From assembly GCA_018136815.1 (NCBI GenBank), contig CM030936.1, positions 6,659,505-6,723,504 on the forward strand: a stretch of DNA of 64,000 nt, written 5' to 3'. A program made the translations under genes and the position numbers. This document shows, in pieces, positions 45,301-53,446 of this stretch (position 1 is its first letter; each line of letters opens with the position of its first letter). Source of the DNA: Isochrysis galbana. Lineage: Eukaryota > Haptophyta > Isochrysidales > Isochrysidaceae. The notes below the pieces were generated by a model that saw only the letters and a list, made by a program, of their open reading frames with translations, had not been told where the DNA came from and did not search any database.

Positions 45301-45813
45301 GCTGCCACAACCCAATGGAAGCTGCAGCAAAATAAATGACGTGCGAAGGTGAGACTCGACCCACACTCCTTCGGCGGTAAGCGTACATTTCAGGGAGACC
45401 GACCAGTAGGCCGCCGTAGACGAGTTCTCCGTAATGCCATCACAGAAGGTTTCATACTGTGGGAAAAGCTGCAATTGGTCACCGTCAACCAGAGATGGTT
45501 TTGGAAAGGTCTTGAGGCTCAGTGCGTCGGAGAATTCGTAGTGTTGACCGTGCGAGGGTTGTGACAGTGCTTGTTGGATCCATTCCTGGATCTGAGAGCT
45601 AACATCCGCTCCCTTGAGCTGGATTTGGGGGTTGAACAAACCTTTGGAGGTGAAAAGGTGTTCGGTTTCTGGGATTGGTCCAACCTTGTGTTGGGTGAAG
45701 AGACCTGGGGTGCGCGCGCTCAATCGCGCCCTCTCGGCGGGGGTACCATGTTTGGCCCAGCCTATATTGGGCCCAGTGACTGTGAGAAGAGCGGTGTAGA
45801 TCAGAGTAACCAT
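41875..45813 (-). CDS. copia gag, protease and integrase
   Basis: The frame starts at an ATG inside the 5' LTR and runs unbroken through the primer-binding site; the likely gag start is MMPPHEHNS near 45240. In order: gag, zinc knuckle CYRCQGSGHQANVC, protease FIVDCGATKHC, GAG-pre/integrase zinc finger LWHARLGHFN...CKACF, integrase core with DTCGPF, WHTDNGTEF and QTNGIAERGWG (DDE triad in place). It then enters Pro/Ser-rich sequence and, past a C9 run at 42268-42276, a non-conserved tail. Protease and integrase look functional. Confidence 0.9.
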   Translation of the reverse strand: MVTLIYTALLTVTGPNIGWAKHGTPAERARLSARTPGLFTQHKVGPIPETEHLFTSKGLFNPQIQLKGADVSSQIQEWIQQALSQPSHGQHYEFSDALSLKTFPKPSLVDGDQLQLFPQYETFCDGITENSSTAAYWSVSLKCTLTAEGVWVESHLRTSFILLQLPLGCGSWTNSLNPSLNFFIPHRPAEAMMPPHEHNSAPNATPYSSPDPTRQHQQQIQQPDIEIDSQVDCAFMMGESNLDDYDSRKFRCRPFDGTPGRPFELFCRDFGNAFSRDYIGDADLTTCMLGLDVGGYIEQDPSADRAIFGGLPMFQFHNADGSVRTAARQQLNDHIKRKRILFSYLMEHISNSNIREMLTSQAPHDGAKAYRILYQQCHQDVDDLTLMEHDVEWDSVSLLMIGINEHSITNLIAHLHSLNAKRPSNKQKSNDQLVIKVLSCITPDISESLAHKCQEEIAAPPSQRKYWSNNERDALKLKADLQPLWKIKFNQGAISIPKEGGRRATGGGVRPDASYSKETALVAKSEPPPQRAILTSSQALKAARCYRCQGSGHQANVCPTPADHSVTIHDWIAALQSHTATRAKASRGRGKGNNSQHTKQGRGRGNSAYVLSDATEANDSNTNTTNAPSDAVHLAAGDEWSDIIDDTAFAVQTSNLSVSYPPGDGIEPSSSSLYCYCLRGCLHNIRALLRRMLAWFQNAYPCTAGLDTALLSHSANARQLSFIVDCGATKHCIADETELDRVTDDNPGTFIVIGDGRRLPISKIGDMTIVVDTRLRLADGAYVHRCVPVRLTGVRVVPGLAARLFSCRAGYENDNISTFLNQECHLQLPGGELASMAASGHHYILNFDTALAAIADTNDEPPSPYLWHARLGHFNVHRIRSAMLSRGVSNAHASTQKLDCKACFENQRRSPHKRIPPNTQQYKHFGEKVVSDTCGPFPPSPSGLRFAIIFIDMYSRLAAVYFLKHKSSSDVLLAAQTYVGDHAYLLTKTSIPGVVDQWHTDNGTEFTASSIDAFCSELGIRRSFSIADSPQTNGIAERGWGVLLRSMRVMLAHAGHDVFFTTLWPFLMSQAVAISNSLPSYAFSPPEVPWGRADPRRPPTPLTRFRVMLCDCFVHVADPVPKLAPRRFPAVHLGWDARRRGFFVYIPSLRRITTAVDVCFQESSFTSFAEVSRRSSPAMPPPSSVAPPMVPPSPPHHADSPHSNEPRRRSCHPRPSPPPAPTLSLLPPRHLRPLRSWGSHPCLCLQKLHRHSWQQLLLDPSQSPGRSRRPSATQFMQRNGVRRCRRMSPGSMRPTGPGNWSRQKRSLLDANQ
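43754..43831 (+). other. tRNA-like cloverleaf antisense to copia
   Basis: 78 nt. GCCCGGA at the 5' end pairs perfectly with TCCGGGC at the 3' end. The T-arm contains GGTTCGATTCC, a perfect B-box, directly before the 3' acceptor strand. TGTT...AACA can form a D-like arm and CCTCGC...GCG-GAGG a middle arm. The A-box is poor and the middle loop is too long, so it is not a normal tRNA gene; it may be a decayed tRNA or a chance fold. It overlaps the coding strand of gag-pol between knuckle and protease. Confidence 0.35.
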
Positions 45814-45925
45814 TGGAGGCTAGCTAGCGAAACGAGTCGGTGACGAGTGACGATACCACGTTGCCACACCGTACTCCGGAGCCGGAGGAGTAGAACCACT
45901 CCTACAAAACAACTCAGGCTAGACA
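45749..45925 (-). repeat. 5' LTR of the copia element
   Basis: 177 bp, the same as 40238-40414; it contains the ATG from which the long gag-pol frame is open. Confidence 0.97.
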
Positions 45926-45930
45926 AAGGC

Positions 45931-46893
45931 GGAGAAATGGGGAGCACGCAGCACGCATCTTGCAATCAGAACCAAGGGTTGGAACAAATACAAGTACATA
46001 TGTGGTAAAAATAATACGCGCGTTCACTTTTTTAGGGCTCATCGATCTCATCACGTCTGCTCCAGTGTTGGCTGCGCCTCGTCACGACAAGGAGTTCATC
46101 TTCAAGACGGACGCGGCCAGTACCCTTGGTATCGGTGGCGGTGGTATCTTGTCGCAGGTTGACGACCACGGACACGAGCATGTCGTTGCGTACTACGGTC
46201 GCCGTCTTACCGCCGCGGAGCGTCATTGGACCACCACCGAGGTGGAGCTTCTCGCTGCCCTGGAAAGTATTCGTACTTGGCGACCGTACCTTTGGGGCCG
46301 ACACTTCCGCCTCGTCATTGATCACCAAGCTCTCCGTTGGTTGCACACCATGAAGGACACCGTCCAGGGTGGGCCGGCGTCGCGCCTGATGCGATGGGCA
46401 CTCAAGTTGTCGGAGTATCGCTTCACCGTCGAGCACAAGCCGGGTGCTAATCACAAAGATGCAGATGGCGTGTCACGCTTGGTGGCGGCAGACGATGGGA
46501 CGTCGGAGACGTCCGCTCCTAAGCAGGGGGGTGGGCAGCTGCTAGCCGCCGTCGTTCCTAACTCTCGCTCCACCACAGCATCGGATGGGCAGCCGCAAGC
46601 TGTCGCCGCCTCTCGTTCTCGTACCACAACGGCATCCAGTCTGCAAGCCGACGAACGGTCGTCCAGGTTGTCCTCTACGACCAGGGATTCTATCAACCTC
46701 TCCTACCTCGACGTCGGTACCCCCCCCGATGGAGTGCGGTTAGAAACAGGCCCCGTTTGCGTTAGCAAACGGGTCGGGGGCGGCCGGCGACAGGCGGGAG
46801 AGAGAAGGGAGTGGCTCAAGATCGAGGAAAGTATCCTGAAGGTGGCACAGGCTACTCGACTACTCGACTCGCAGTCGTTTATTTCTCGAGAAC
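45931..46893 (+). pseudogene. Ty3/gypsy RNase H fragment
   Basis: From about 46040 the frame encodes a gypsy RT-RNase H end: FKTDAASTLGIGGGGILSQ, VAYYGRRLTAAERHW, TTTEVELLAAL, WRPYLWGRHFRLVIDHQALRWL and PGANHKDADGVSRL. RT proper is missing on the left, where the copia element inserted, and the ORF is cut at 46893 by the LTR of the second copia. The likely right half resumes at about 52597. Confidence 0.85.
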
Positions 46894-47071
46894 TATCACA
46901 GAGTGCCGTCATCTGCCAACACAACCCATTGGTCCTTACCGATAGAATCGTCTTTACCGATAACTTTGTCTGCCAGATTCCTTTTCATCAAGTCATCAGC
47001 CTCTTTCATCATGTGCACCACCTTCTGGACTCTTCTCTACATTATCATCTGCAGTTGATGCACATCGAGAA
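46894..47071 (+). repeat. 5' LTR of copia no. 2, truncated by LINE
   Basis: 178 bp matching the first part of the LTR at 52188-52591 (TATCACAGAGTGCCGTCATC to TGATGCACATCGAG, one mismatch near 47042). It stops abruptly where the LINE hairpin begins at 47072. AGAAC precedes it at 46889-46893. Confidence 0.88.
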
Positions 47072-47094
47072 AAACTATTGTTATAGTTTTAGCG

Positions 47095-47283
47095 ATGGAG
47101 CGCGCGCCGACCGCTCCCCTCTCCCAGCCCCCCGCCGCCACGACGCCCCAACGGGGCCGCCCCAAACCGCCGGAGCCAAAGCGCTCGCAGGCCTCTGCCC
47201 CACCAGACACCGACGTCGACATGGCTCCGCCACCCTCGCCTCCTCACCAGCCTGCCCATGCCTGCCTGCCTGTCCCTGCCTGA
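47095..47283 (+). CDS. LINE ORF1 (MERAP protein), short
   Basis: 62 residues, starting MERAPTAPLSQPPAATTPQ and basic/Pro-rich (RGRPKPPEPKRSQ). The first 5 residues and the DNA before them are shared by copies A, B and C. The frame stops at 47283 while the downstream endonuclease frame is already open from 47258, so a frameshift may have split one longer ORF1. Function unknown; an RNA-binding role is only an inference from ORF1 position. Confidence 0.5.
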   Translation: MERAPTAPLSQPPAATTPQRGRPKPPEPKRSQASAPPDTDVDMAPPPSPPHQPAHACLPVPA

Positions 47284-47482
47284 CTCGTACTCGCTCGTCG
47301 CACTCGACGAGCCTCAAACTGCAGCATGCGCACCTCGCCGCGAGCGAGCGTCATCCCATTGCACCAAGGGGGAGACCTTGGGAGCAGTGGGGTGGGCCCT
47401 CTGCCTCCCCTGCCCCTCCTGCCTACTTCAGGATGAGCCCTCTGAAAAAACCTGCGATGAAATCGTGTCCAAGAGCGCCATG

Positions 47483-49096
47483 GTGAATAGTAGAGAAGTC
47501 AAGATTGCAACATACAATTTGAATGGAGCAAAACACAAACTAGCTTCAACTCTAGCGCAAGCGAGAATAGGGGGAATCCACGTTCTTTACGTGCAAGAAT
47601 TACATCACTACAATGATGGTTGGCACCTAAGGGTGCGCAACTTGGCCCGGTCCCAGGGCTGGGACTGGTTTCAAACTCCCGCGCCTAGGGGAGACCCGGG
47701 ATGCGGAGTGACGGTTGCCATTAGAAAGGACAGAAGCGACGTAGTAGTAGAATCTTGGTCGGTAGTTATCCCGGGAAGATTGATTGTAGTTAAAGCTAAA
47801 ATCGAATCTGAAACAGTATCCTTCGCCTCCGTATATTTGAACGCGCAGCCAAACAAACGCAAGGACGAAGTCAAAACGTTACACGCAGCGACGGAAATAC
47901 TGTCCCATACTATACTAGCGGGGGACTTTAACTGTGTAGAAAGCGTCCACAGAGATACCCGGTCTAACGAGGGGGCAACCCCCTACGCTAATATAGGGGG
48001 CAGAGCCCTAGCGAGAGCACTAGCCACACACGGGCTCACGGACGTACACGTGCTAGTCGACCCCGGCCTGAAAAATCAGTACACAAGATGCGGGCATCAG
48101 ACTTATACGCGGATAGACCGCATATACGCAGCGGAATATTACTCCACGTGGAGATGGCATAGGGCGTACATAGATCTGAAACTTTTCACGGGCATAGCGG
48201 CGTCAGACCACCACCCAGTGGTGGCGACTTTCGCAATCGCCCCCCCTAGAAGGGCTACAAAGATAGAAGCCAAAATACCGATAGAAGTATTGGACGACCC
48301 TGAGACGCGTGAGATGATCAACCTCCTTTGGAGGCGACTCTACCCGGCCCCCACGGGAGACGACAATAGAGACAAGCTTGCGATCTGGACCGTCAACCCG
48401 AGCACGGGGGTTATATACACTACGGAGGAATGCATGGCATACTTGCCGGAAGGAGAGCGTTGGGTACGCCATAAAGGCAACTATATATCGGCAGTCCCCT
48501 TGCTCAAGTCGTGGGAAAAGATATCTGAATGGGCCGGATCCAAGCTAATACACGCCACCGCTAATTATATAGACCTTCTCAAAAAACAAGCGAAGTCCCC
48601 TCCCTTGGCTCCGGAGGAGCACGAGTTGACCCCCCAAGAAGATCCGGACGCACACGACGTAGGAGACATTCTAGTTGACAAGGAACATCGTTACTATATG
48701 CGCCGGAATGGCGACTATCACGTAGTTCAGCTTAACGTTATGGGAGAGCCCCATGTCCATGAGAGGGCCAACCCACAGCCAACTCCGGACGACTTATACA
48801 CTTCGCTGAAATGGGGCAGAGCATACGATGGCCCGGCCGAGATGGCGTATCCGATTCCACAAGAATACGCATGCAAAGACGCGCATAAATCCCTGGAGGA
48901 TGTTAACGTCAAGGCGCTGACTAAAGCTTTTCTTGCAATGAGGAAAACAAAGAAGCAAAAATCCACATTGAGGTGGGAAAAACGATTGCCGGACCTCTCC
49001 GGGAAATGGAAACAAGTATCTCAGCTATACAAATACAACTTTTTCACGCCAAGAGCCAAGAGACTCATATATGCACTTCAAACACGTCCTGCATAG
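47483..49096 (+). CDS. LINE endonuclease ORF lacking reverse transcriptase
   Basis: From MVNSREVKI the product has a full APE-type endonuclease: ATYNLNG, YVQELHHY, LAGDFNCV, TRIDRIYAAEYY and ASDHHPV, all with their catalytic residues. At the linker it carries a segment (TGVIYTTEECMAYLPEGERW) not in the copy at 34127-35752. It then goes directly to LNVMGEPHVHER and KWKQVSQLYKYNFFTPR and shifts frame at about 49070. There is no RT domain: no YxDD and no fingers/palm motifs. Endonuclease activity is plausible from sequence. Confidence 0.82.
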   Translation: MNSREVKIATYNLNGAKHKLASTLAQARIGGIHVLYVQELHHYNDGWHLRVRNLARSQGWDWFQTPAPRGDPGCGVTVAIRKDRSDVVVESWSVVIPGRLIVVKAKIESETVSFASVYLNAQPNKRKDEVKTLHAATEILSHTILAGDFNCVESVHRDTRSNEGATPYANIGGRALARALATHGLTDVHVLVDPGLKNQYTRCGHQTYTRIDRIYAAEYYSTWRWHRAYIDLKLFTGIAASDHHPVVATFAIAPPRRATKIEAKIPIEVLDDPETREMINLLWRRLYPAPTGDDNRDKLAIWTVNPSTGVIYTTEECMAYLPEGERWVRHKGNYISAVPLLKSWEKISEWAGSKLIHATANYIDLLKKQAKSPPLAPEEHELTPQEDPDAHDVGDILVDKEHRYYMRRNGDYHVVQLNVMGEPHVHERANPQPTPDDLYTSLKWGRAYDGPAEMAYPIPQEYACKDAHKSLEDVNVKALTKAFLAMRKTKKQKSTLRWEKRLPDLSGKWKQVSQLYKYNFFTPRAKRLIYALQTRPA

Positions 49097-49624
49097 GAGA
49101 ATAGCGACGGCGAACCGGTTCGCCGACGATCCGACGTGCCGCTTTTGCGGCGTAGCCCCTGAGAGCTCTACCCACATAGCCGCGTGCATCGCGACGGAGC
49201 CCATTTTCGAATTCATAGAAGGACTTCTGGGGATGAATCTAAGGCCGGGCTCTGAATTAGCACAGCGTCTCTTTTGCTACCAGGTAGACAGACCGCATCC
49301 CTCCTCGGGGTACCTAGGTATCCTAGCGTGGAGATACATCCTCACGGACTTTTACAACATTCAATATGGCAACGCGGACGGTAGGTCCGTTAGGACTATC
49401 TTAAGAGCGATCTTTACGAGATCCCACTTATTAGTAACGGCGAAGGCCGGGTTCTTCCAGAGGTTAAAAAACAACGAGAGAACATGGGGCTACACGCCCC
49501 GAGCAACAAACACATTCGTAAAATGATAAGCCCTCTATACACTATAGATAAGGATTTCAACCTAGAAGCATCCGGGGACCTCTTGCAGGCGGCGAGAGGC
49601 CTGGATATAAGGAACATTGCCTAG
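49071..49624 (+). pseudogene. LINE C-terminal zinc-finger part, two frameshifts
   Basis: MHFKHVLHRRIATANRFADD...CRFCGVAPESSTHIAAC to YQVDRPHPSSGYLG continues the ORF after a first frameshift near 49070. A second near 49470 changes frame again before the last SPLYTIDKDFN segment and the stop at 49624. The copy at 34127-35752 reads through both places without a break. Confidence 0.8.
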
Positions 49625-49939
49625 GGTAACCAGATCCCTAAGTAAGAATCACATCGGAACATGAATTAAGATCTCACGTTATACCAATGAGAAGAGTCCG
49701 AATCGGAATTAGACCAAGAGACGAGCCACAGTCTCCCACCCCCTTCTCTCCGACTCCCGGCCGAAGCAGCGCGCGCGGCCTCCCTGGAACCAGCTTCTCC
49801 GCTAAAAGAGGGAACTGGGGAAGGGGAAAGGGGGTTGTTAGGGGTTAAGGTTGGGTAGCAGGGAGGTACACTAGCAAACTGCCTCACGCCGTGCACGTAG
49901 CGGGAATTTTTAAGAAGATTTTTTTTTTCCAAACGTGTA

Positions 49940-52081
49940 ATGGTTGCAGCCAAGATCCGCGTATGGGAGGACCAGTTCCCGGGCCTCAAGGATGAGCCTA
50001 GACCCAGCTGGCTTGAGGATGACGATGATTCAGCTGCCTCTGCACCTGCCCCCTCTCCTGCACCCGTTCCAACTCCTGTACCTGCACCTGTTGCTGCACC
50101 ATCTGCGATTCGTCGCTCCCCACGCCTCCTCGAGCTCGAACAACAACATCATGGTATGAATACCACTTCTGCTGTTACACCTGCGTTGCACAATGCCTCT
50201 ATGGCTCAGGCTGCGGCAGTCTTTGCTCTTGGTGCTGCAGCAATGGGGTTCGATTCTCGTACTGATCCTTTATGTTTTGCTTTTACTTCCGACCTGCTCA
50301 CTACCGACGACAGCTGTCCACCTTTTGCTCACGCCGGTAGCGACCATTCACTCTTCGCTCAAGCCGTCACCGTCGTTGCCGACATGGGGGATGTGACGGT
50401 CCCCAAGACGTACCGTCAAGCGCTTCAGTCCACCCATGCCGACTATTGGCGCGTAGCTATCAACAAGGAGCTCGGCGGCCTCATGGCACTTCGCACTTGG
50501 GAGTGCGTTCCCGAGGACGCCATGCCCGAGGGCGCCAACCTTATGCATTGCCATTTTGTCTTCGCCGTCAAACGCAAAGCCGACGGCTCCATCGAGAAAT
50601 TCAAGGCCCGTCTCGTTGCCGACGGCAATACTCAACGATACGGAGTCGATTTCGACCGCATCTTCTCTACCGTGGTCAAAACGGTTACCATCCGTCTCGT
50701 GCTTGCCATCGCTACCGCTCATGATTACAACTTGTCCTCCATCGACGTCCGCCAAGCTGACCTGCAAGCCACTCTTCCACAACCCCTCTTCATGCGCATG
50801 CCACCTGGCCTCCCGCCTCGTGACTGTCGCGGGGTTCGTCTCGTATGCAAATTATTGCGCTCAATCTATGGCCTCCGTCAAGCTGGGCGCGAATGGGCCG
50901 AGCTTCTCACCTCCTTCCTCTTGAAGTGGGGCTTCACGCGCTCCACTATCGATGTCTGTCTCTACATCTTCACCAGCGGCTCGTCTTTGCTTTGGGTGCT
51001 GGTGTACGTGGACGACGCCCTCATCGTCGATAATGACTCCGGCCTCCGCGCTCGTTTCGTCCACGATCTCGGCGATAGGTTTCCCATTGAAGACAAGGGC
51101 GAACTCTCGTGGATCCTCAATGTTGCCGTGGCTCGTGACCGTCCGCGTCGGATCCTCACCTTATCTCAGAGTCTTTACGTCTCAGATCTCCTTCAACGGC
51201 ATGATGCTTTCCTATCTAGCACTACGACACGCACCTTCAAATCCCCTCTCGGCGCCCTCCACCTCGATCCGTCTGATTCACCCACGCCTGGCTCTCCTGC
51301 TTTTGAATCTATGGCCTCCAAGCGCGACACCTATATGGCCATCGTCGGGGGCCTCCTCTGGCTTGCTAACATGTCTAGGCCAGATCTCGCATATGCAGCC
51401 TCGCAGCTCTCGCGCTTCATGACCAACCCTGGTCCTACGCACTTCGCCGCTGCCGTCCGCGTCCTCTGCTACGTGCGTGACTCCTCCACCTGCGCTCTGC
51501 TCTTTCGCCCGGACCCCTCGCTACCCTTTCTAGTCCATGTCGACTCGAATTGGGAATCTCGCTTCTCTTGTACGGGCGCCATCTTTTTTCTGTACGGCTG
51601 TCCTGTCCACTGGTTCTCCAAGACCCAACGATCCGTCTCGTTGTCGAGCGCCGAGGCCGAGTACTTCGGTGCCATGCTTGCTGCCCGCGACATCCTCTTC
51701 GTCCGGGATTTGCTTGTCGACCTATCTCTCCCGCCGGATGGCCCTACCCTTCTGTGCTCCGACTCCAAGTCTGCCATCAACATGTCCCTCGACCCCGTTG
51801 CCTTCAAAAAGACCAAGCACATAATGCGCGCCGCAGCTTTCCTCCGCGACCTCGTTGCAAAACACGCCCTCGCTATGCGACATGTCCCCGGTAACCTTAT
51901 GCTTGCTGACATCCTCACCAAGCCCCTTGGGCCCGCTCCCTTCTGCCGTCTCCTATCCCTTCTAAACGACTGCGCATCCATCATTGCACAAAGTCTGACG
52001 AGTTCAAATTCAAGTTCCGCCGAAGAAGCTACGGCAGGGACGTCTGCCTCTAAGACTGCCTCTGACGAAAAGCTCCAGTGA
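49940..52081 (+). CDS. copia no. 2 reverse transcriptase and RNase H
   Basis: An open frame of 713 codons: a Pro/Ala-rich linker with RRSPRLLELE, then KRKADGSIEKFKARLVADG, SSIDVRQADLQATL (first catalytic Asp), LVYVDDALIV with the YVDD box intact, VGGLLWLANMSRPDLAY, VHVDSNWES, SSAEAEYFGA and MLADILTKPLG. Gag, protease and integrase are missing, replaced by the LINE. Codons and motifs differ clearly from the other copia, so it is another lineage. Confidence 0.88.
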   Translation: MVAAKIRVWEDQFPGLKDEPRPSWLEDDDDSAASAPAPSPAPVPTPVPAPVAAPSAIRRSPRLLELEQQHHGMNTTSAVTPALHNASMAQAAAVFALGAAAMGFDSRTDPLCFAFTSDLLTTDDSCPPFAHAGSDHSLFAQAVTVVADMGDVTVPKTYRQALQSTHADYWRVAINKELGGLMALRTWECVPEDAMPEGANLMHCHFVFAVKRKADGSIEKFKARLVADGNTQRYGVDFDRIFSTVVKTVTIRLVLAIATAHDYNLSSIDVRQADLQATLPQPLFMRMPPGLPPRDCRGVRLVCKLLRSIYGLRQAGREWAELLTSFLLKWGFTRSTIDVCLYIFTSGSSLLWVLVYVDDALIVDNDSGLRARFVHDLGDRFPIEDKGELSWILNVAVARDRPRRILTLSQSLYVSDLLQRHDAFLSSTTTRTFKSPLGALHLDPSDSPTPGSPAFESMASKRDTYMAIVGGLLWLANMSRPDLAYAASQLSRFMTNPGPTHFAAAVRVLCYVRDSSTCALLFRPDPSLPFLVHVDSNWESRFSCTGAIFFLYGCPVHWFSKTQRSVSLSSAEAEYFGAMLAARDILFVRDLLVDLSLPPDGPTLLCSDSKSAINMSLDPVAFKKTKHIMRAAAFLRDLVAKHALAMRHVPGNLMLADILTKPLGPAPFCRLLSLLNDCASIIAQSLTSSNSSSAEEATAGTSASKTASDEKLQ

Positions 52082-52187
52082 CATACACCACTCCGAGTAT
52101 TACGACTGTCATGCAAGGCATTCTCCATTCTTCTACCTTTATCCTCTGTATCTAAGCCTCACCCTCCGTGCTCGCCTTATGGGGGGG

Positions 52188-52591
52188 TATCACAGAGTGC
52201 CGTCATCTGCCAACACAACCCATTGGTCCTTACCGATAGAATCGTCTTTACCGATAACTTTGTCTGCCAGATTCCTTTTCATCAAGTCATCAGCCTCTTT
52301 CATCATGTGCACCACCTTCTGGACTCTTCTCTACATGATCATCTGCAGTTGATGCACATCGAGTTCTTAGGGTTCCCGAGTCATTTGCACATCGACTTCT
52401 AGACCTCGCCTTCATCTTGGGGATCTCAGCTCACTCTAGATCGACTTAGTGCACCTAAGGAATCTCACCTTCATCAACACTCACGACGCTTCATCGGCTC
52501 ATACTAAGGCAATACTCGCCGATTCCCTAAATCCTTGATTCCTTCTTTGTTCCCTCGCACGCCTTCCTGTTTGTCTCAGAGTATCATCCAA
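52188..52591 (+). repeat. 3' LTR of copia no. 2
   Basis: Starts TATCACAGAG after a polypurine tract (GGGGGGG, 52181-52187) and ends near CATCATCCAA, followed by AGAAC (52592-52596), the same five bases that precede the 5' LTR. About 404 bp. Ends are not the usual TG...CA, so the exact boundary is uncertain. Confidence 0.7.
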
Positions 52592-52596
52592 AGAAC

Positions 52597-53335
52597 CGTG
52601 GTGGGGTATATGTAAGGGTTTGTGCGAACGTGATTGTTGTAGAATCACCGTGCCCCAGGGGTATCTTGGTGAGTTCCCCAGTGCCCCCAGGTGTCCCAGG
52701 TTCTGACCCTCACCCCTGTAGCACTGTCTCTCTCACTGTCTGTCATGACCTTACTGCTTTTTGTTGCCGCCCTGGCTGCTCCCTGGCAGCCAGTGCGATA
52801 AGAACTGCTCACGGCGCGAGCTGGAAGGGCTGTTCCTCTTTGTTGACGAGAGGTTCCTCCCCCCCCCTCCCCCGGTGCTTTTTCCCGGAGAGTCGCCCGA
52901 CGTAGGTCGGTGCGCCTCAATGGGTGTTCCCTCATTTTAACTTGTGGGGAGTTAGAATGGGAGCCGGGGGCTTGCGAGGGGTGAGATGTGGAGGGGTGCA
53001 TAGGTGTATGTATCTGTGGCAACAACACGCGCCAAGGTGTACGGGCAGGTGCGCTGAGGGCTGTCGTGTTAGTACCGGGCTAGTGAGAGTAGTGGTACTA
53101 ATGCTCAGTTAGATTATTATTAAGAGATACGCAAAAATGGATGTTTAATGTTTATTTACTACTACTAACATGGGTCTACTTTCTAATTATGGCGATTGGT
53201 GCTGTGGTCGATATCTCTATCGATCTGTGGCCGCGAGGGCTCCAAGAAGAGAGAGGGAGGAGAGCGAAGAGAAGAGAACAACTCGTGGAGCGGTGAAAGA
53301 GACGAGGATCTCATCCTGCTTTTCCTCTCTCCTTC
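52597..53335. other. Probable gypsy continuation, no gene
   Basis: Immediately after the duplication the sequence reads CGTGGTGGGGTATATGTAAGGG, like a polypurine tract followed by a gypsy LTR start, consistent with the right half of the element split at 46893. No frame of note. Confidence 0.35.
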
Positions 53336-53398
53336 TCTCTCTCTCTCTCGCTCCCTGTCTCTTCTCCTCTCCCTCTCTCTCTTTTCTCTCTGCCTCTT

Positions 53399-53440
<42 letters not shown>
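53336..53440. repeat. CT-rich tract upstream of start codon
   Basis: CT repeats ending six bases before the ATG at 53447. Confidence 0.95.
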
Positions 53441-53441
<1 letters not shown>

Positions 53442-53446
53442 GACAG

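Larger units (their letters stand above)
40238..45925 (-). mobile_element. Complete Ty1/copia LTR retrotransposon
   Basis: 5,688 bp with 177-bp LTRs (40238-40414 and 45749-45925) that look identical, ending TG...CA, flanked by AAGGC on both sides (40233-40237, 45926-45930). Coding is on the minus strand. Next to the 5' LTR is a primer-binding candidate beginning TGGTACCCCCGCC (45748 downward); next to the 3' LTR is a polypurine tract, TGTGGGGGAG. Domain order is gag, zinc knuckle, protease, integrase, RT, RNase H, as in copia. LTR identity implies recent insertion, yet the coding region carries a frame break and a changed RT catalytic residue. Confidence 0.97.
47072..49929 (+). mobile_element. 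Full-length RT-less LINE (MERAP family, copy D)
   Basis: Begins with the hairpin AAAACTAT TGTT ATAGTTTT, then ATGGAGCGCGCGCCG (47095). It continues through a short ORF1, an endonuclease ORF, the C-terminal finger ORF and a 3' UTR shared with 33846-34126, and ends AAGAAGATTTTTTTTTT at 49928. At 2.86 kb it is far shorter than LINEs with RT (5-7 kb). No target duplication: the left flank is copia LTR, the right flank copia pol, so insertion went with a target deletion. Confidence 0.85.
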
